Assembly: GCF_002995495.1 (NCBI RefSeq)
Contig: NZ_PVZV01000001.1
Coordinates: forward strand, 186,001-250,000
Length of the DNA: 64,000 nucleotides
Origin: Actinocorallia populi
GTDB taxonomy: Bacteria > Actinomycetota > Actinomycetes > Streptosporangiales > Streptosporangiaceae
Direction of reading: 5' to 3'
Every line of letters begins with the position of its first letter. Position 1 is the first letter of the stretch. Below, one piece after another: positions 8,984-18,174 of this stretch. The translations under genes were made by a program, and so were the position numbers. Under the pieces are notes generated by a model. It had not been told where the DNA came from. It searched no databases and saw nothing but the letters and a program-made list of their open reading frames with translations.

Positions 8984-10402
8984 CTGAACAGCGCCGAACA
9001 GCGGTTGTGGGACGCCCATGCCAGGGGCGTCCTGGTGGATCTGACCGACGAGCCCGACGCCCTCGTCTCGGCGTCCGTGATCGCCCGGCTGCTGCTGGGC
9101 GCGCAGGAGGCCGAGCAGGGCTTCGTCCCGGCGGTCCGGTTGCGGGGGGCACGCGTGACCGGCCGCCTGGACGTCTCCGGCGGCACCGTCGAGCGCGAGC
9201 TGCGGCTGGAGAGGTGCGTCCTGGACGAGGCGCCGCGCTTCAACGACGCCCGCACCAGGGAACTGCGCCTCACCGACTGCGTCATGCCGGGCTTCGACGG
9301 GAGCGGGCTGCGCGCCGAGGGGTACGTCAGCCTCTCCGGCTCGGTCGTCGAGGGCCAGGTCAAGCTGGTGCGGGCCCAGCTGTCCAGCGGGCTCCGGATG
9401 AACGGCACGAAGATCACGGCGGGGGACGAGAGGTACGCGTTCTTCGCCGGGGCACTGCTCGTCGAGGGCGGCGTGTTCGTCCGGAACGCCGAGATCACCG
9501 GCGGGGTGCGGCTGACCGGCGCCCGGATGACCGGCGGCTTCTTCCTGGAAGGCGCCCGCCTGTCCAACCCCGGGCGCATCGCCCTGGACGGGCAGAACAT
9601 CACGGTGACCGACGCGATGGAGTGCGCCCGGGGCTTCCAGGCGGAGGGCACCGTCAAGCTCCGGGGGGCGCGGATCGACGGGACGCTCTCGTTCGACCAG
9701 GCGGGGCCGCTGCGGCGTCCGGGCCATGTGGCGCTCCAGCTCAGCCACGCCACCGTCAGCGAGCTGATCCTCACCCCGTCCGAGCCGATCGAGGGCCTGG
9801 TCTCGATGTCGTACGCCAGGTTCGGCGTGCTGCTCGACGATCCGGAGCGCTGGCCGGAGCAGCTGCGGCTGACCGGGGCCACCTACGAGTCGCTGCGCGG
9901 CGGCGGCGTCACCCGGCGCGTCGACTGGGTGAGCCGGGACCCCGAGGGGTTCCGGCCCCAGCCGTACGAGCAGCTCGCCGCCTGGTACCTCAGGGACGGC
10001 AACGAGCACCTGGCCCGGCGCACCCAGCTGCTGAAGATGCGCCGGCGCCGCCGCACGCTGTCCTGGCCGTCCCGGGCGTGGAGCGCACTGCTCGACTACA
10101 CCGTTGGCTACGGGTACCGGCCCTGGCAGGCCTTCGGCTGGCTGGCCGCGATCGTCGCCTTCGGCACCGCCGTGTTCGGCAGGGTGCCGCCCCGGCCGCT
10201 CAAGGAGCCCGCGGAGCTGCCCGACTTCAACGCGTTCGCCTACGTCATCGACCTGATGGTCCCGATCGGGGCGTTCGGGCAGCGGGCGGCCTGGGACGCG
10301 GTGGGGTGGACCCAGTGGCTGGCGTACGGGATCATCGCAGCGGGGTGGATTCTCGCCACCGCGCTGATCGCCGGGGTGACCCGCGTGCTGCGGCCCAACT
10401 GA
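8984..10402 (+). CDS. Beta-helix repeat membrane protein, paralogue 2
   Basis: 472 residues, homologous end to end to the protein at 355-1956: the same opening (AEQRLWDAHARGVLVDL against AERRVWDAFPAGELVDL), a shorter run of G-x-R/V-x-G-x-L-x-L-x-GA repeats, the conserved GFRPQPYEQL linker, and C-terminal membrane segments (AFGWLAAIVAFGTAVFG and a second near the end). The homology extends upstream of TTG 9005 to a CTG codon at 8984 that has GGGAG six bases ahead of it, so CTG is the probable start. Function unknown. It follows spo0M closely and may be part of the same transcript. Confidence 0.8.
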   Translation: MNSAEQRLWDAHARGVLVDLTDEPDALVSASVIARLLLGAQEAEQGFVPAVRLRGARVTGRLDVSGGTVERELRLERCVLDEAPRFNDARTRELRLTDCVMPGFDGSGLRAEGYVSLSGSVVEGQVKLVRAQLSSGLRMNGTKITAGDERYAFFAGALLVEGGVFVRNAEITGGVRLTGARMTGGFFLEGARLSNPGRIALDGQNITVTDAMECARGFQAEGTVKLRGARIDGTLSFDQAGPLRRPGHVALQLSHATVSELILTPSEPIEGLVSMSYARFGVLLDDPERWPEQLRLTGATYESLRGGGVTRRVDWVSRDPEGFRPQPYEQLAAWYLRDGNEHLARRTQLLKMRRRRRTLSWPSRAWSALLDYTVGYGYRPWQAFGWLAAIVAFGTAVFGRVPPRPLKEPAELPDFNAFAYVIDLMVPIGAFGQRAAWDAVGWTQWLAYGIIAAGWILATALIAGVTRVLRPN

Positions 10403-10429
10403 GCGAGGTCGAGGACTGGGGGCAGGAAG

Positions 10430-11185
10430 ATGGGCACTTATCTGATCACCGGGGCCACCGGGGGCATCGGGCTGGCCACCGCCGAGCTGCTGCGCGAGCA
10501 CGGGCACGACCTGATCCTGTCGGGGCGCTCTCCCGAGCGGCTGGCCGCGATCGCCTCCCGGTTCGCCGCCGCGCCCTACGGGCAGACGCAGGGCTGGGCG
10601 CTGCCGCGGCCCGACGGCGCGTCCGCGGGCGAGCAGGCCGAGCACGTCCGGACGGTGCCCCTCGACCTGTCCGAGCCGCGCCGGATCGAGGCCGCCCTGG
10701 CCGTCGCCGACCTGCCCCCCGTGCTGGACGGCGTGGTGCACAGCGCCGGGGTGAGCGAGCTGGGCCGGGTGGCCGAGCAGGAGGCCGACGAGTGGATCGA
10801 CCAGCTCATGGTCAACCTGGTGGCCGCCGCGGAGCTGACCAGGCTGCTGCTGCCGTCCCTGCGCGCCGCGTCGGGGCATGTGGTGTTCGTCAACTCCGGC
10901 GCCGGGCTGCGCGCCAACCCCGGCTGGGCCTCGTACGCGGCGAGCAAGCACGGCCTGAAGGCCCTCGCGGACGCGCTGCGCCAGGAGGAGCCGGGCATCC
11001 GGGTGACGAGCGTCTACCCGGGCCGCACGGCCACCGAGATGCAGCGCAGGGTCCGCGCCCAGGAGGGCGGGCCGTACGAGCCCGCCGACTACATCGCCCC
11101 CTCGACCGTCGCCCGGGCCGTCCTCGGCGCGCTGGAGACGCCCGCCGACGCCGTCGTCACGGACGTCTCCGTACGCCCACGGTGA
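10430..11185 (+). CDS. Short-chain dehydrogenase/reductase
   Basis: 251 residues with a classical SDR layout: the nucleotide-binding TGATGGIG at the N-terminus, HSAGVSE for the NAG region, the catalytic Ser in VFVNSGAG, and YAASK as the YxxxK catalytic pair. NADP(H) or NAD(H) preference and substrate are not predictable. It ends two bases before the convergent rhomboid gene's stop, so no space is left for a terminator. Confidence 0.9.
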   Translation: MGTYLITGATGGIGLATAELLREHGHDLILSGRSPERLAAIASRFAAAPYGQTQGWALPRPDGASAGEQAEHVRTVPLDLSEPRRIEAALAVADLPPVLDGVVHSAGVSELGRVAEQEADEWIDQLMVNLVAAAELTRLLLPSLRAASGHVVFVNSGAGLRANPGWASYAASKHGLKALADALRQEEPGIRVTSVYPGRTATEMQRRVRAQEGGPYEPADYIAPSTVARAVLGALETPADAVVTDVSVRPR

Positions 11186-11186
11186 G

Positions 11187-11825
11187 TCACACCCCGTAGG
11201 GCACCGGGTCGGTCTCGGCGGTTCTGCGGCGGCGCAGGACGTAGGAGGCCGTCAGGCCGCCGATGAGCCCGAAGAGGTGGCCCTGCCAGGAGACCATGGT
11301 GTTGGTGGGCAGCACGCCGTACAGGATGCCCCCGTAGACGATGAAGGCGGCCACGGCGATGAGGGTGTCGCCGAAGTGCCGTTCGAAGAAGCCGCGGCCG
11401 AGGATGTAGCCGAAGTAGCCGAACACCAGGAGGCTGGCGCCGAGCGTCTCGGAGTCCGGCGGGCCGGTGAACCAGACGCCCAGCCCGCCGATCACGATGA
11501 CGATGAGGTTCATCAGCACGAACTTGCCAGGCCCGCGCAGCGCGGCCACGAAGCCCAGCACCGCGAAGGGCACCGTGTTGGCCATGAGATGCTCGAAGTT
11601 CCCGTGCAGGAAGGGAGCACTGAAGATCTGGGGGAGGTCGGGGAGGTAGAGAGCGCGGATGCCGTAGAGGTCGAGCCATCCGCCGAGAACGTAGTCGATG
11701 GACTCCAGCAGCCACATCAGCGCGAGCATCCCGCCCACCAGGGCCGCGCCCGACAGGGCGCGGGTGGCCTGAACGGTCAGCTCTCCAGCGGCTCTGCGGC
11801 CGAATGCCCGGCCTCGGTCGCTCAT
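11187..11825 (-). CDS. Rhomboid family intramembrane serine protease
   Basis: 212 residues with six or more hydrophobic segments. Rhomboid hallmarks are present: HGNFEHLMAN (residues 74-83) at the start of the second helix, the GxS active-site motif GASLLVFG with Ser131, and the catalytic histidine in WQGHLFGLIGG (His183). The protein should therefore be an active membrane protease, not an inactive homologue. Its substrates are unknown. It is monocistronic and convergent with the SDR. Confidence 0.9.
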   Translation of the reverse strand: MSDRGRAFGRRAAGELTVQATRALSGAALVGGMLALMWLLESIDYVLGGWLDLYGIRALYLPDLPQIFSAPFLHGNFEHLMANTVPFAVLGFVAALRGPGKFVLMNLIVIVIGGLGVWFTGPPDSETLGASLLVFGYFGYILGRGFFERHFGDTLIAVAAFIVYGGILYGVLPTNTMVSWQGHLFGLIGGLTASYVLRRRRTAETDPVPYGV

Positions 11826-11906
11826 CGGGAACCTGCCCTATCTGTCGTTTTTCAGGTTAACGACCGATATACCCGATAAGTTCTTGGATTACCTCGACCC
11901 GCCCTT

Positions 11907-12188
11907 TCAGCGGCGAAGGTAACGCCTTTCCTCCGGGGTCGTCCCGCCCCACACTCCGGCCGGCTCGCCGGCCCGCAGCGCCCAGTCCAGGCACGCGGCG
12001 GCCACCGGGCAGCGGTGGCAGATCCGCTTGGCCTCGGCCATCACGTCCCGCCCCGGGCCCGCGTCCGAGATCGGGTAGAAGAGCTCCGGGTCCGCCCCCC
12101 TGCACTCGGCCAGATCGGTCCAGTGCTCGTCGGTGTCCCTGCGTACTGCGAGCGGGTTCGCCGCGTCGCGATACATGGTCGCCTTCAC
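11907..12188 (-). CDS. WhiB-like transcription factor (Wbl)
   Basis: 93 residues with four cysteines at 29, 57, 60 and 66 in the Wbl spacing (C...CxxCxxxxxC) that bind a [4Fe-4S] cluster. They are followed by GVWGG, the Wbl turn, and a basic tail (EERRYLRR). Wbl proteins work with the principal sigma factor in developmental, redox or resistance control. The GTG at 12188 is set by AAGGAGG seven bases upstream; a TTG-led extension to 12212 lacks support. Which Wbl class it belongs to is not clear. Two perfect palindromes lie 37-64 bases upstream of the start. Confidence 0.93.
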   Translation of the reverse strand: MKATMYRDAANPLAVRRDTDEHWTDLAECRGADPELFYPISDAGPGRDVMAEAKRICHRCPVAAACLDWALRAGEPAGVWGGTTPEERRYLRR

Positions 12189-12224
12189 CGGTACGCCTCC
12201 TTGCGTCTCCAACCTCCACCCAAT

Positions 12225-12252
12225 GTAGTACTACAACGCGTAGTACTACAAC
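12225..12252. promoter_or_regulatory. Tandem palindromic operator between wbl and a GNAT gene
   Basis: The 13-base sequence GTAGTACTACAAC occurs twice (12225-12237 and 12240-12252), 15 bases apart. Each copy contains the perfect palindrome GTAGTACTAC, and the pair also forms a larger dyad, TACTAC-N5-GTAGTA. The position in the divergent wbl/GNAT spacer suggests an operator. The TACTAC/GTAGTA arms resemble BlaI/CopY-type sites, but no such regulator is seen in the window. Confidence 0.6.
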
Positions 12253-12311
12253 CCGGCGTTACAAGGAAGCCACCGGACAGGGTGTTCCGGACGCCGGATA
12301 CCCTGCGGGCC

Positions 12312-12785
12312 ATGACCACCCGCAAGCAGCCCGTTTTCCGCGACGCCACCCGCGCCGATCTCGAGAAGATCGTCAGGCTGCTCGCCGACGACGTGCTGGG
12401 CAGCTCCCGCGAGTCGGCCGAGGTCAACGAGCACTACGAGAAGGCGTTCGCCGCCATCGACGCCGACCCCCACAACCGGCTGATCGTCGCCGACACCGAC
12501 GGCGACGTCATCGCCACCCTCCAGCTCACCTACATCCCCGGACTCACCTACATGGGCAGCTCCCGCGCCCAGATCGAGGGCGTCCGGGTCGCCGGCGACC
12601 TGCGGGGGCGCGGCGTCGGCCACGCCATGCTGCGCTGGGCCATCGAGGAGGCCCGCGCGATGGGCTGCCGGGTCGTGCAGCTCACCAGCGACCGGCAGCG
12701 CCCCGACGCCATCCGCTTCTACCAGAAGGTCGGCTTCCGCCCCTCGCACATGGGCCTGCGCTACCCCCTCCAGGACCTGGACTGA
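12312..12785 (+). CDS. GNAT family N-acetyltransferase
   Basis: 157 residues. The acetyl-CoA-binding motif A is visible (IEGVRVAGDLRGRGVGHAMLRWAI, with RGRGVG), followed by VVQLTSDRQRPDAIRFYQKVGF, the usual GNAT C-terminal strand-helix. ATG 12312 starts the family-like VFRDATRADLEKIV. The substrate is unknown. It is divergent from the wbl gene and shares the palindromic spacer with it. Confidence 0.9.
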   Translation: MTTRKQPVFRDATRADLEKIVRLLADDVLGSSRESAEVNEHYEKAFAAIDADPHNRLIVADTDGDVIATLQLTYIPGLTYMGSSRAQIEGVRVAGDLRGRGVGHAMLRWAIEEARAMGCRVVQLTSDRQRPDAIRFYQKVGFRPSHMGLRYPLQDLD

Positions 12786-12850
12786 CACCGGGCGGGGCCG
12801 GGGCACCCCCGGTCCCTGTGCCCGAGATCACTTCCCCTTAGTCTGCCAAA

Positions 12851-13810
12851 ATGCGTGCATTCACGGTGGAAAAACTGGGATCTCTGGAAACTGTTGAGGC
12901 GCCCGAGCCGGTGCCGGGGCCCGGACAGGTCCTCATCGAGGTGGCGGCGGCCGGGGCGAACTACGTGGACGGGCTGTTCCTGCACGGGCGCTACCAGATC
13001 AAGCCTCCGCTGCCCTTCGTGCCGGGCGGGGAGATCGCCGGGACCGTCAAGGCGCTCGGACCCGGAGTGGAGGGGCCCGCCGTCGGCAGCCGGGTCGTCG
13101 CGCTGTGCGGCGTCGGCGGCTTCGCCGAGCAGGTCGTGGTGCAGGCCGGGGCGGCCGTGGTGATCCCGGACGTGCTCGACTTCCCCCGTGCGGCGACCTT
13201 CACGCAGTCCTACTGCACCGCGCTGTACGCGCTGCGCAACCGGGCCGGGCTGCAGGAGGGCGAGACCGTCCTGGTGCTGGGCGCGGGCGGCGGCGTGGGG
13301 CTCGCGGCCGTCCAGGTCGCCAAGGCGCTGGGCGCGAAGGTGCTGGCCGGGGCGTCCTCCCCGGAGAAGCGCGAGGCCGCCCTGGCCTCCGGCGCCGACG
13401 CCGTGGTGGACACCTCCTCCGAGGACGTGAAGACCGCCGCCCGCGCCTTCTCCGAAGGCGGCGTGGACGTCGTCTACGACCCGGTGGGCGGCGCGCTCGC
13501 GGACCCGGCGCTGCGCGCCCTGCGCGACCACGGCCGGTACGCGGTGATCGGCTTCACCGGAGGGATCCCCTCCCTCCCCCTCAACCAGGTGCTGCTGCGC
13601 AACCGCTCGATCGTCGGCGTGGACTGGGGCGGCTGGTCCATGACCGCGCCCGGGCAGCAGGCGGCGCTGCACCGGGAGGCGCTGGACCTCGTCGCCGAGG
13701 GCCGGATCGACCCGATCGCACCGGCCGTCCGGCCGCTGGCCGAGGCCGGGCAGGTCCTGGACGCCCTGCTGAACCGCCAGGTCACCGGCAAGGTCGCGCT
13801 GGTGCCCTAG
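12851..13810 (+). CDS. NADPH:quinone reductase / zinc-independent MDR family oxidoreductase
   Basis: 319 residues, medium-chain dehydrogenase fold: an N-terminal GroES-like domain (GPGQVLIEVAAAGANYVDGLFLHGRY), then a Rossmann domain with GAGGGVGLAAVQVAKALGAKV. No zinc-binding cysteine cluster is present, which fits the quinone-reductase branch (NADPH-dependent reduction of quinones or enones). There is no ribosome site ahead of ATG 12851 and the leader looks short. Its stop overlaps the convergent gamma-glutamylcyclotransferase stop by four bases. Confidence 0.9.
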   Translation: MRAFTVEKLGSLETVEAPEPVPGPGQVLIEVAAAGANYVDGLFLHGRYQIKPPLPFVPGGEIAGTVKALGPGVEGPAVGSRVVALCGVGGFAEQVVVQAGAAVVIPDVLDFPRAATFTQSYCTALYALRNRAGLQEGETVLVLGAGGGVGLAAVQVAKALGAKVLAGASSPEKREAALASGADAVVDTSSEDVKTAARAFSEGGVDVVYDPVGGALADPALRALRDHGRYAVIGFTGGIPSLPLNQVLLRNRSIVGVDWGGWSMTAPGQQAALHREALDLVAEGRIDPIAPAVRPLAEAGQVLDALLNRQVTGKVALVP

Positions 13811-14238
13811 CCGCGTCCCGAGGGTCCGGGGAACGCCCCCGGACCCGCCCGGTACTCCGCCCGCCAGGCCGCGCAGCCCGGGACGTAGGCGGCCAGGACC
13901 CGGGTGGCGAACCACTCCGGGTCCCAGTCCTCGTCCAGCGCCTCGTGCAGCCACCGGTAGGCCAACGCGGGCCGGCCGTCGGTGAGGCGGATCTCGACCA
14001 CTTCGTATTCGACGTCCTCGTAGGCGTGCAGGAGCGCGAGCTCGTCCGCGCCGAGGCCGCCGACCAGCAGGCCGTCCGCGGTTCCGGCGGCGGGGACCAG
14101 CCCGGGGTAGACCCGTCCGGGCAGCGCCGCCGCCCGCCATCCCGGTGCCCCGGCCGGGGTCAGCTCGGGCACCCTGCCCAGCAGGGCGTCCAGCACCTCG
14201 GGGAAGCGGAGCGTGCCGTAGACGAAGAGATCTGGCAT
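13807..14238 (-). CDS. Gamma-glutamylcyclotransferase family protein
   Basis: 143 residues opening with MPDLFVYGTLRFP, the YGTLR motif of the GGCT/AIG2-like fold, and with Glu in HAYEDVEYEVVEI at the usual catalytic position. Members cleave gamma-glutamyl amines or peptides to 5-oxoproline, but many actinobacterial ones are uncharacterised. It is a divergent neighbour of the GNAT gene at 14269, separated by 30 bases. Confidence 0.85.
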   Translation of the reverse strand: MPDLFVYGTLRFPEVLDALLGRVPELTPAGAPGWRAAALPGRVYPGLVPAAGTADGLLVGGLGADELALLHAYEDVEYEVVEIRLTDGRPALAYRWLHEALDEDWDPEWFATRVLAAYVPGCAAWRAEYRAGPGAFPGPSGRG

Positions 14239-14268
14239 GGTGCTCAAGGTACTGAGAGGGGAGCGGTG

Positions 14269-14856
14269 ATGATCCGCGAGTTCCGGCCGGGTGACGAGGC
14301 CGCCGTCTATGACATCTGCCTGCGCACCGGCGCCTCCGGGGAGGACGCCACTCACCTGTTCACCGACCCGGAGCTCCTGGGGCATGTCTATGCCGGGGCG
14401 TATCTGAAGTTGTGCCCCGACTTCGCGTCGGTCGTCGAGGAGGAGGGCGACGTCCTCGGCTACATCCTCGGAGCGCCCGACACCCGCGCGTTCGAGAAGC
14501 GGTGCGAGGAGGAGTGGTGGCCTCCGCTGCGGGAGCGGTACCCCGACCCGGGTGAGCCCGCGACGCCGGACGAGCGGGCCATGTACGCGATCCACCACTT
14601 CCACCCCGCTCCGGACGAGATCGTCGCGGGATACCCGTCGCACCTGCACATCGACCTCCTGCCGCGGACGCAGGGCAAGGGGTACGGGCGCAGGCTGATG
14701 GACCGGCTCCGCGAGCAGCTCCGGCGGGCCGGATCCCCCGGGCTCCACCTGGGCGTCTCCCCCGACAACCGCCGTGCCGTCGGCTTCTACGGGGCGCTGG
14801 GGTTCGCGGTGCTGACCGAGAACGAGCACGTCATCTGGATGGGCGAGCGCCTCTGA
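14269..14856 (+). CDS. GNAT family N-acetyltransferase
   Basis: 195 residues. The N-terminus MIREFRPGDEAAVYDICLRTG and the motif HLHIDLLPRTQGKGYGRRLMDRL (acetyl-CoA pyrophosphate loop QGKGYG) followed by LGVSPDNRRAVGFYGALGF identify a GNAT of the type related to O-GlcNAcase C-terminal acetyltransferases. A GAGAGGGGAG purine run precedes adjacent GTG (14266) and ATG (14269) codons; the ATG is used here. Substrate unknown. Confidence 0.88.
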   Translation: MIREFRPGDEAAVYDICLRTGASGEDATHLFTDPELLGHVYAGAYLKLCPDFASVVEEEGDVLGYILGAPDTRAFEKRCEEEWWPPLRERYPDPGEPATPDERAMYAIHHFHPAPDEIVAGYPSHLHIDLLPRTQGKGYGRRLMDRLREQLRRAGSPGLHLGVSPDNRRAVGFYGALGFAVLTENEHVIWMGERL

Positions 14857-14922
14857 CCCTCAGGGTCCGGCCTCCTCCTTCACTTCGCGCATCGGTGACT
14901 CGCGTCACACCATCTCCGCGAA

Positions 14923-14939
14923 ATACCCCTAGGGGGTAT
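14923..14939. promoter_or_regulatory. CsoR-type copper operator
   Basis: The sequence ATACCCCTAGGGGGTAT is a G/C-tract palindrome of the form TACCCC-TA-GGGG(G)TA. This is the known signature of the operator bound by the copper sensor CsoR. It sits 35 bases upstream of the secreted copper protein gene, with copA next, so it probably represses the pair when copper is low. The csoR gene is not in the window. Confidence 0.8.
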
Positions 14940-14974
14940 ATGGTTCAGGAAGGTGACGGACCTAAGGAGAGACC

Positions 14975-15832
14975 ATGAACACCGCGGTGAAGCTCAGCGC
15001 GTTCACATTGGGGATGGCAGGCGTCTTCGGCGTGTCCCTCGGAGCTGGACAGCTCCTCGGACCCGACCGGGCCGAACGGCCCGAGCACGTCCAGAGCAGC
15101 CCCGCAGCCGCCCACGGCGACCACGGCGACCACGCGGCCCCCGAACCCGAGCCCGCCGCCGCCGCGGAACTCGCGATCAGCCGGGCGGACGCGCCGGACG
15201 GACGGTTCGCCTTCCTCGTCACCGGACAGGACGGGAAGCCCGTCACCTCCTACGACGTTGAACACGACAAGAAGATGCACCTGATCGTCGTTCGCAAGGA
15301 CCTCTCGGGGTTCCGCCACGTCCACCCGGAGCTTCGCCCTGACGGCGCCTGGGAGGTCGAGTCCCCGCTGGGCGAGCCCGGCGGGTACCGCGCGTTCGCC
15401 GACTTCAAGCCCACCGGCGGAAGCGCCCAGGTGCTGACGCTCGACACGGAGGTGCCTGGCTCGGCCACCGAGCGCCCGCTGCCCGCAGCCTCCGAGACCG
15501 CCGAGGTGGACGGGTACACCGTCACCCTCGACGGCACGCTCACCGCGGGCGGGACCAGCGAGCTGACCATGAGCGTCAGCAGGGACGGGAAGCCCGTCAC
15601 CGACCTCCAGCCGTACCTGGGCGCCTACGGGCACCTCGTGGCGCTGCGCAAGGACGACCTCGCCTATCTTCATGTCCATCCGGAGGGCGCTCCCGGCGAC
15701 GGCAAGACGGCCCCCGGGCCGGACATCACCTTCTTCGCCGAAGCCCCGTCCGGCGGTGACCACCGGCTCTACCTGGACTTCCAGCACGAGGGCCGGGTCC
15801 ACACCGCGGAATTCACCGTCCACGTCCACTGA
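14975..15832 (+). CDS. Secreted or membrane-anchored copper-module protein with paired HVHP motifs
   Basis: 285 residues. An N-terminal hydrophobic segment (about residues 6-30) is a signal or anchor, followed by an Ala/His-rich stretch with HGDHGDH (a plausible metal ligand), then two beta-rich repeats. Each repeat contains the same elements: a DGKPVT turn, a segment ending in K(D)DL, and a histidine motif (FRHVHPE near 110, YLHVHPE near 235). The C-terminus ends in HVHVH. Located behind the CsoR operator and 96 bases upstream of copA, it is probably an extracytoplasmic copper-binding protein. AAGGAGAG precedes ATG 14975. It has no close named relative that I recognise. Confidence 0.8.
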   Translation: MNTAVKLSAFTLGMAGVFGVSLGAGQLLGPDRAERPEHVQSSPAAAHGDHGDHAAPEPEPAAAAELAISRADAPDGRFAFLVTGQDGKPVTSYDVEHDKKMHLIVVRKDLSGFRHVHPELRPDGAWEVESPLGEPGGYRAFADFKPTGGSAQVLTLDTEVPGSATERPLPAASETAEVDGYTVTLDGTLTAGGTSELTMSVSRDGKPVTDLQPYLGAYGHLVALRKDDLAYLHVHPEGAPGDGKTAPGPDITFFAEAPSGGDHRLYLDFQHEGRVHTAEFTVHVH

Positions 15833-15928
15833 AAGAAGTGCGTCTGACGGCGCACTACCCATGGCTGAACGCATGCTCGCGCATACTGAACGATCCACCG
15901 TCACCACCGACCTCGTGAGGAGGCCCTG

Positions 15929-18163
15929 ATGAACCCCGTGCAGGACCGGATCGAACTGTCGATCGGCGGGATGACCTGCGCCTCCTGCGCGAACCGCGTC
16001 GAACGGCGGCTCAACAAGCTCGAAGGCGTCAGCGCCAGCGTCAACTACGCCACCGAGAAGGCGAGCGTCTCCTACGGGCCCGGGATCACGCCCGAGGACC
16101 TGATCTCCCAGGTGGAGAAGGCCGGCTACACCGCCGAACTGCCCGCCCCGCCGCGGGAGGAGAGCGGCGAGGCGCCCTCTCCGGAGGACTCCGCCCTCCG
16201 GACGCTGCGGCAGCGGCTGATCGTCAGCCTGGTGCTGGCCGTCCCGGTGATCGCGATGGCGATGATCCCGGCGCTGCAGTTCCGCAACTGGCAGTGGGCC
16301 TCGCTCACCCTCGCCGCGCCCGTCGTGGTGTGGGGCGCGTGGCCGTTCCACCTCGCCGCCTGGAAGAACCTCAGGCTGGGCGCCGCGACGATGGACACCC
16401 TCGTCTCGCTCGGCACCGCCTCGGCCTTCCTGTGGTCGCTCTACGCGCTGTTCTTCGGGCACGCCGGCGAGCCCGGCATGAAGCACCCGTTCGAGCTCAC
16501 CGTGGAACGCACCGACGGCAGCGGCAACATCTACCTGGAGGTCGCCGCCGGGGTCACCGTCTTCCTTCTGGCCGGACGGTACTTCGAGGCACGCTCCAAG
16601 CGGCGGGCCGGCGCTGCGCTGCGCGCCCTGCTGGAGATGGGCGCCAAGGACGTGACCGTGCTGCGCGACGGCGCCCAGACCACGATCCCGATCGACTGGT
16701 TGGCCGTCGGCGACCTGTTCGTCGTCCGGCCCGGCGAGAAGATCGCCACGGACGGGGTGATCGTCGAGGGCGCGTCCGCCGTCGACACCAGCATGATCAC
16801 CGGCGAGCCCGTGCCCGTGGAGGTCGGCGTCGGCGACGCCGTCACCGGCGCGACCGTCAACGCCGGCGGGCGGCTGGTCGTCCGCGCCGTGCGGGTCGGC
16901 TCCGACACCCGCCTCGCCCAGATGGCGCGGCTGGTGGAGGAGGCGCAGAACGGCAAGGCCCGGGCCCAGCGGCTCGCCGACCGCGTCTCCGGGATCTTCG
17001 TGCCGGTGGTGATCGCCCTGGCCGTCGCCACCCTCGGCTTCTGGCTGGGCTCCGGCGCGGAGGCCGCCACCGCCTTCACCGCCGCGGTCGCCGTCCTCAT
17101 CATCGCCTGCCCGTGCGCCCTGGGCCTGGCCACCCCCACCGCCCTGCTGGTGGGCACCGGCCGCGGCGCCCAGCTCGGCATCCTCATCAAGGGCCCCGAG
17201 GTCCTGGAGTCCACCCGCCGGATCGACACCATCGTCCTGGACAAGACCGGCACCGTCACCCACGGCAGGATGAGCCTCGCCGCGGTCGTCACCGCCCCCG
17301 GCGAGGACGAGGAGGAGGTCCTGCGCCTCGCCGGCGCCCTGGAGGACGCCTCGGAGCACCCGATCGCCCAGGCCGTCGCCAAGGCCGCCGCGGAGCGGAC
17401 GGGGGCGCTGCCGCCCGTCGCGGACTTCCAGAACGTGCCGGGCCTGGGCGTCCAGGGCATGGTGGACGGGCACGCGGTGCTCGTCGGCCGGCCCCGGCTC
17501 CTGGCCGAGTGGTCGCAGCCGCTGCCCGCGTCCCTGTCCGCCGCCAAGCAGGAGGCAGAGGCGTCCGGCAGGACCGTCGTGGCGGTCGGCTGGGACGGCG
17601 CGGCGCGCGCCCTCCTGGTCGTCGCCGACACCATCAAGGAGACCAGCGCCGAAGCCATCACCCAGTTCCGCGCCCTGGGGCTCACCCCGATCCTGCTGAC
17701 CGGCGACAACGAGGCCGCAGCCCGCTCCGTCGCCGCTTCCGTCGGAATCACCGAGGTCCACGCCGAGGTCATGCCGGAGGACAAGGTCACCGTGGTCAAG
17801 GAGCTGCAGGCCGAAGGCCGGGTCGTCGCCATGGTCGGCGACGGCGTCAACGACGCGGCCGCCCTGGCCCAGGCCGACCTGGGCCTGGCCATGGGCACCG
17901 GAACGGACGTCGCCATCGAGGCCGCCGACCTGACCCTCGTCCGCGGCGACCTGCGCGCGGCGGCCGACGCGATCCGCCTGTCCCGGCGCACCCTGGGCAC
18001 CATCAAGGGCAACCTGTTCTGGGCCTTCGCCTACAACGTCGCCGCCCTGCCCCTCGCGGCCGCTGGACTGCTCAACCCGATGCTCGCCGGCGCGGCCATG
18101 GCCTTCTCCAGCGTCTTCGTCGTGAGCAACAGCCTCCGCCTCCGGCGGTTCAGCCCCTCCTGA
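15929..18163 (+). CDS. copA: Copper-translocating P-type ATPase CopA
   Basis: 744 residues. One N-terminal heavy-metal domain with GMTCASC (residues 14-20), eight predicted membrane helices, the transport-site CPC in [13 protein letters not shown] (near residue 394), the phosphorylated aspartate in DKTGT (near 438), the SEHP histidine-proline motif, and the hinge [10 protein letters not shown]. These features are diagnostic of P1B-type Cu+ exporters. GAGGAGG lies ahead of ATG 15929. It is the second gene of the CsoR-controlled copper module and should pump Cu(I) out of the cell. Confidence 0.95.
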   Translation: MNPVQDRIELSIGGMTCASCANRVERRLNKLEGVSASVNYATEKASVSYGPGITPEDLISQVEKAGYTAELPAPPREESGEAPSPEDSALRTLRQRLIVSLVLAVPVIAMAMIPALQFRNWQWASLTLAAPVVVWGAWPFHLAAWKNLRLGAATMDTLVSLGTASAFLWSLYALFFGHAGEPGMKHPFELTVERTDGSGNIYLEVAAGVTVFLLAGRYFEARSKRRAGAALRALLEMGAKDVTVLRDGAQTTIPIDWLAVGDLFVVRPGEKIATDGVIVEGASAVDTSMITGEPVPVEVGVGDAVTGATVNAGGRLVVRAVRVGSDTRLAQMARLVEEAQNGKARAQRLADRVSGIFVPVVIALAVATLGFWLGSGAEAATAFTAAVAVLIIACPCALGLATPTALLVGTGRGAQLGILIKGPEVLESTRRIDTIVLDKTGTVTHGRMSLAAVVTAPGEDEEEVLRLAGALEDASEHPIAQAVAKAAAERTGALPPVADFQNVPGLGVQGMVDGHAVLVGRPRLLAEWSQPLPASLSAAKQEAEASGRTVVAVGWDGAARALLVVADTIKETSAEAITQFRALGLTPILLTGDNEAAARSVAASVGITEVHAEVMPEDKVTVVKELQAEGRVVAMVGDGVNDAAALAQADLGLAMGTGTDVAIEAADLTLVRGDLRAAADAIRLSRRTLGTIKGNLFWAFAYNVAALPLAAAGLLNPMLAGAAMAFSSVFVVSNSLRLRRFSPS

Positions 18164-18174
18164 CGACCGCTCGC

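Noticed and set aside
15861-15929. A 22-codon frame ([12 protein letters not shown]...) ending on the copA ATG
   Set aside because: No ribosome site, no recognisable peptide; it is within the copA leader. A translational-coupling role cannot be excluded but has no support.
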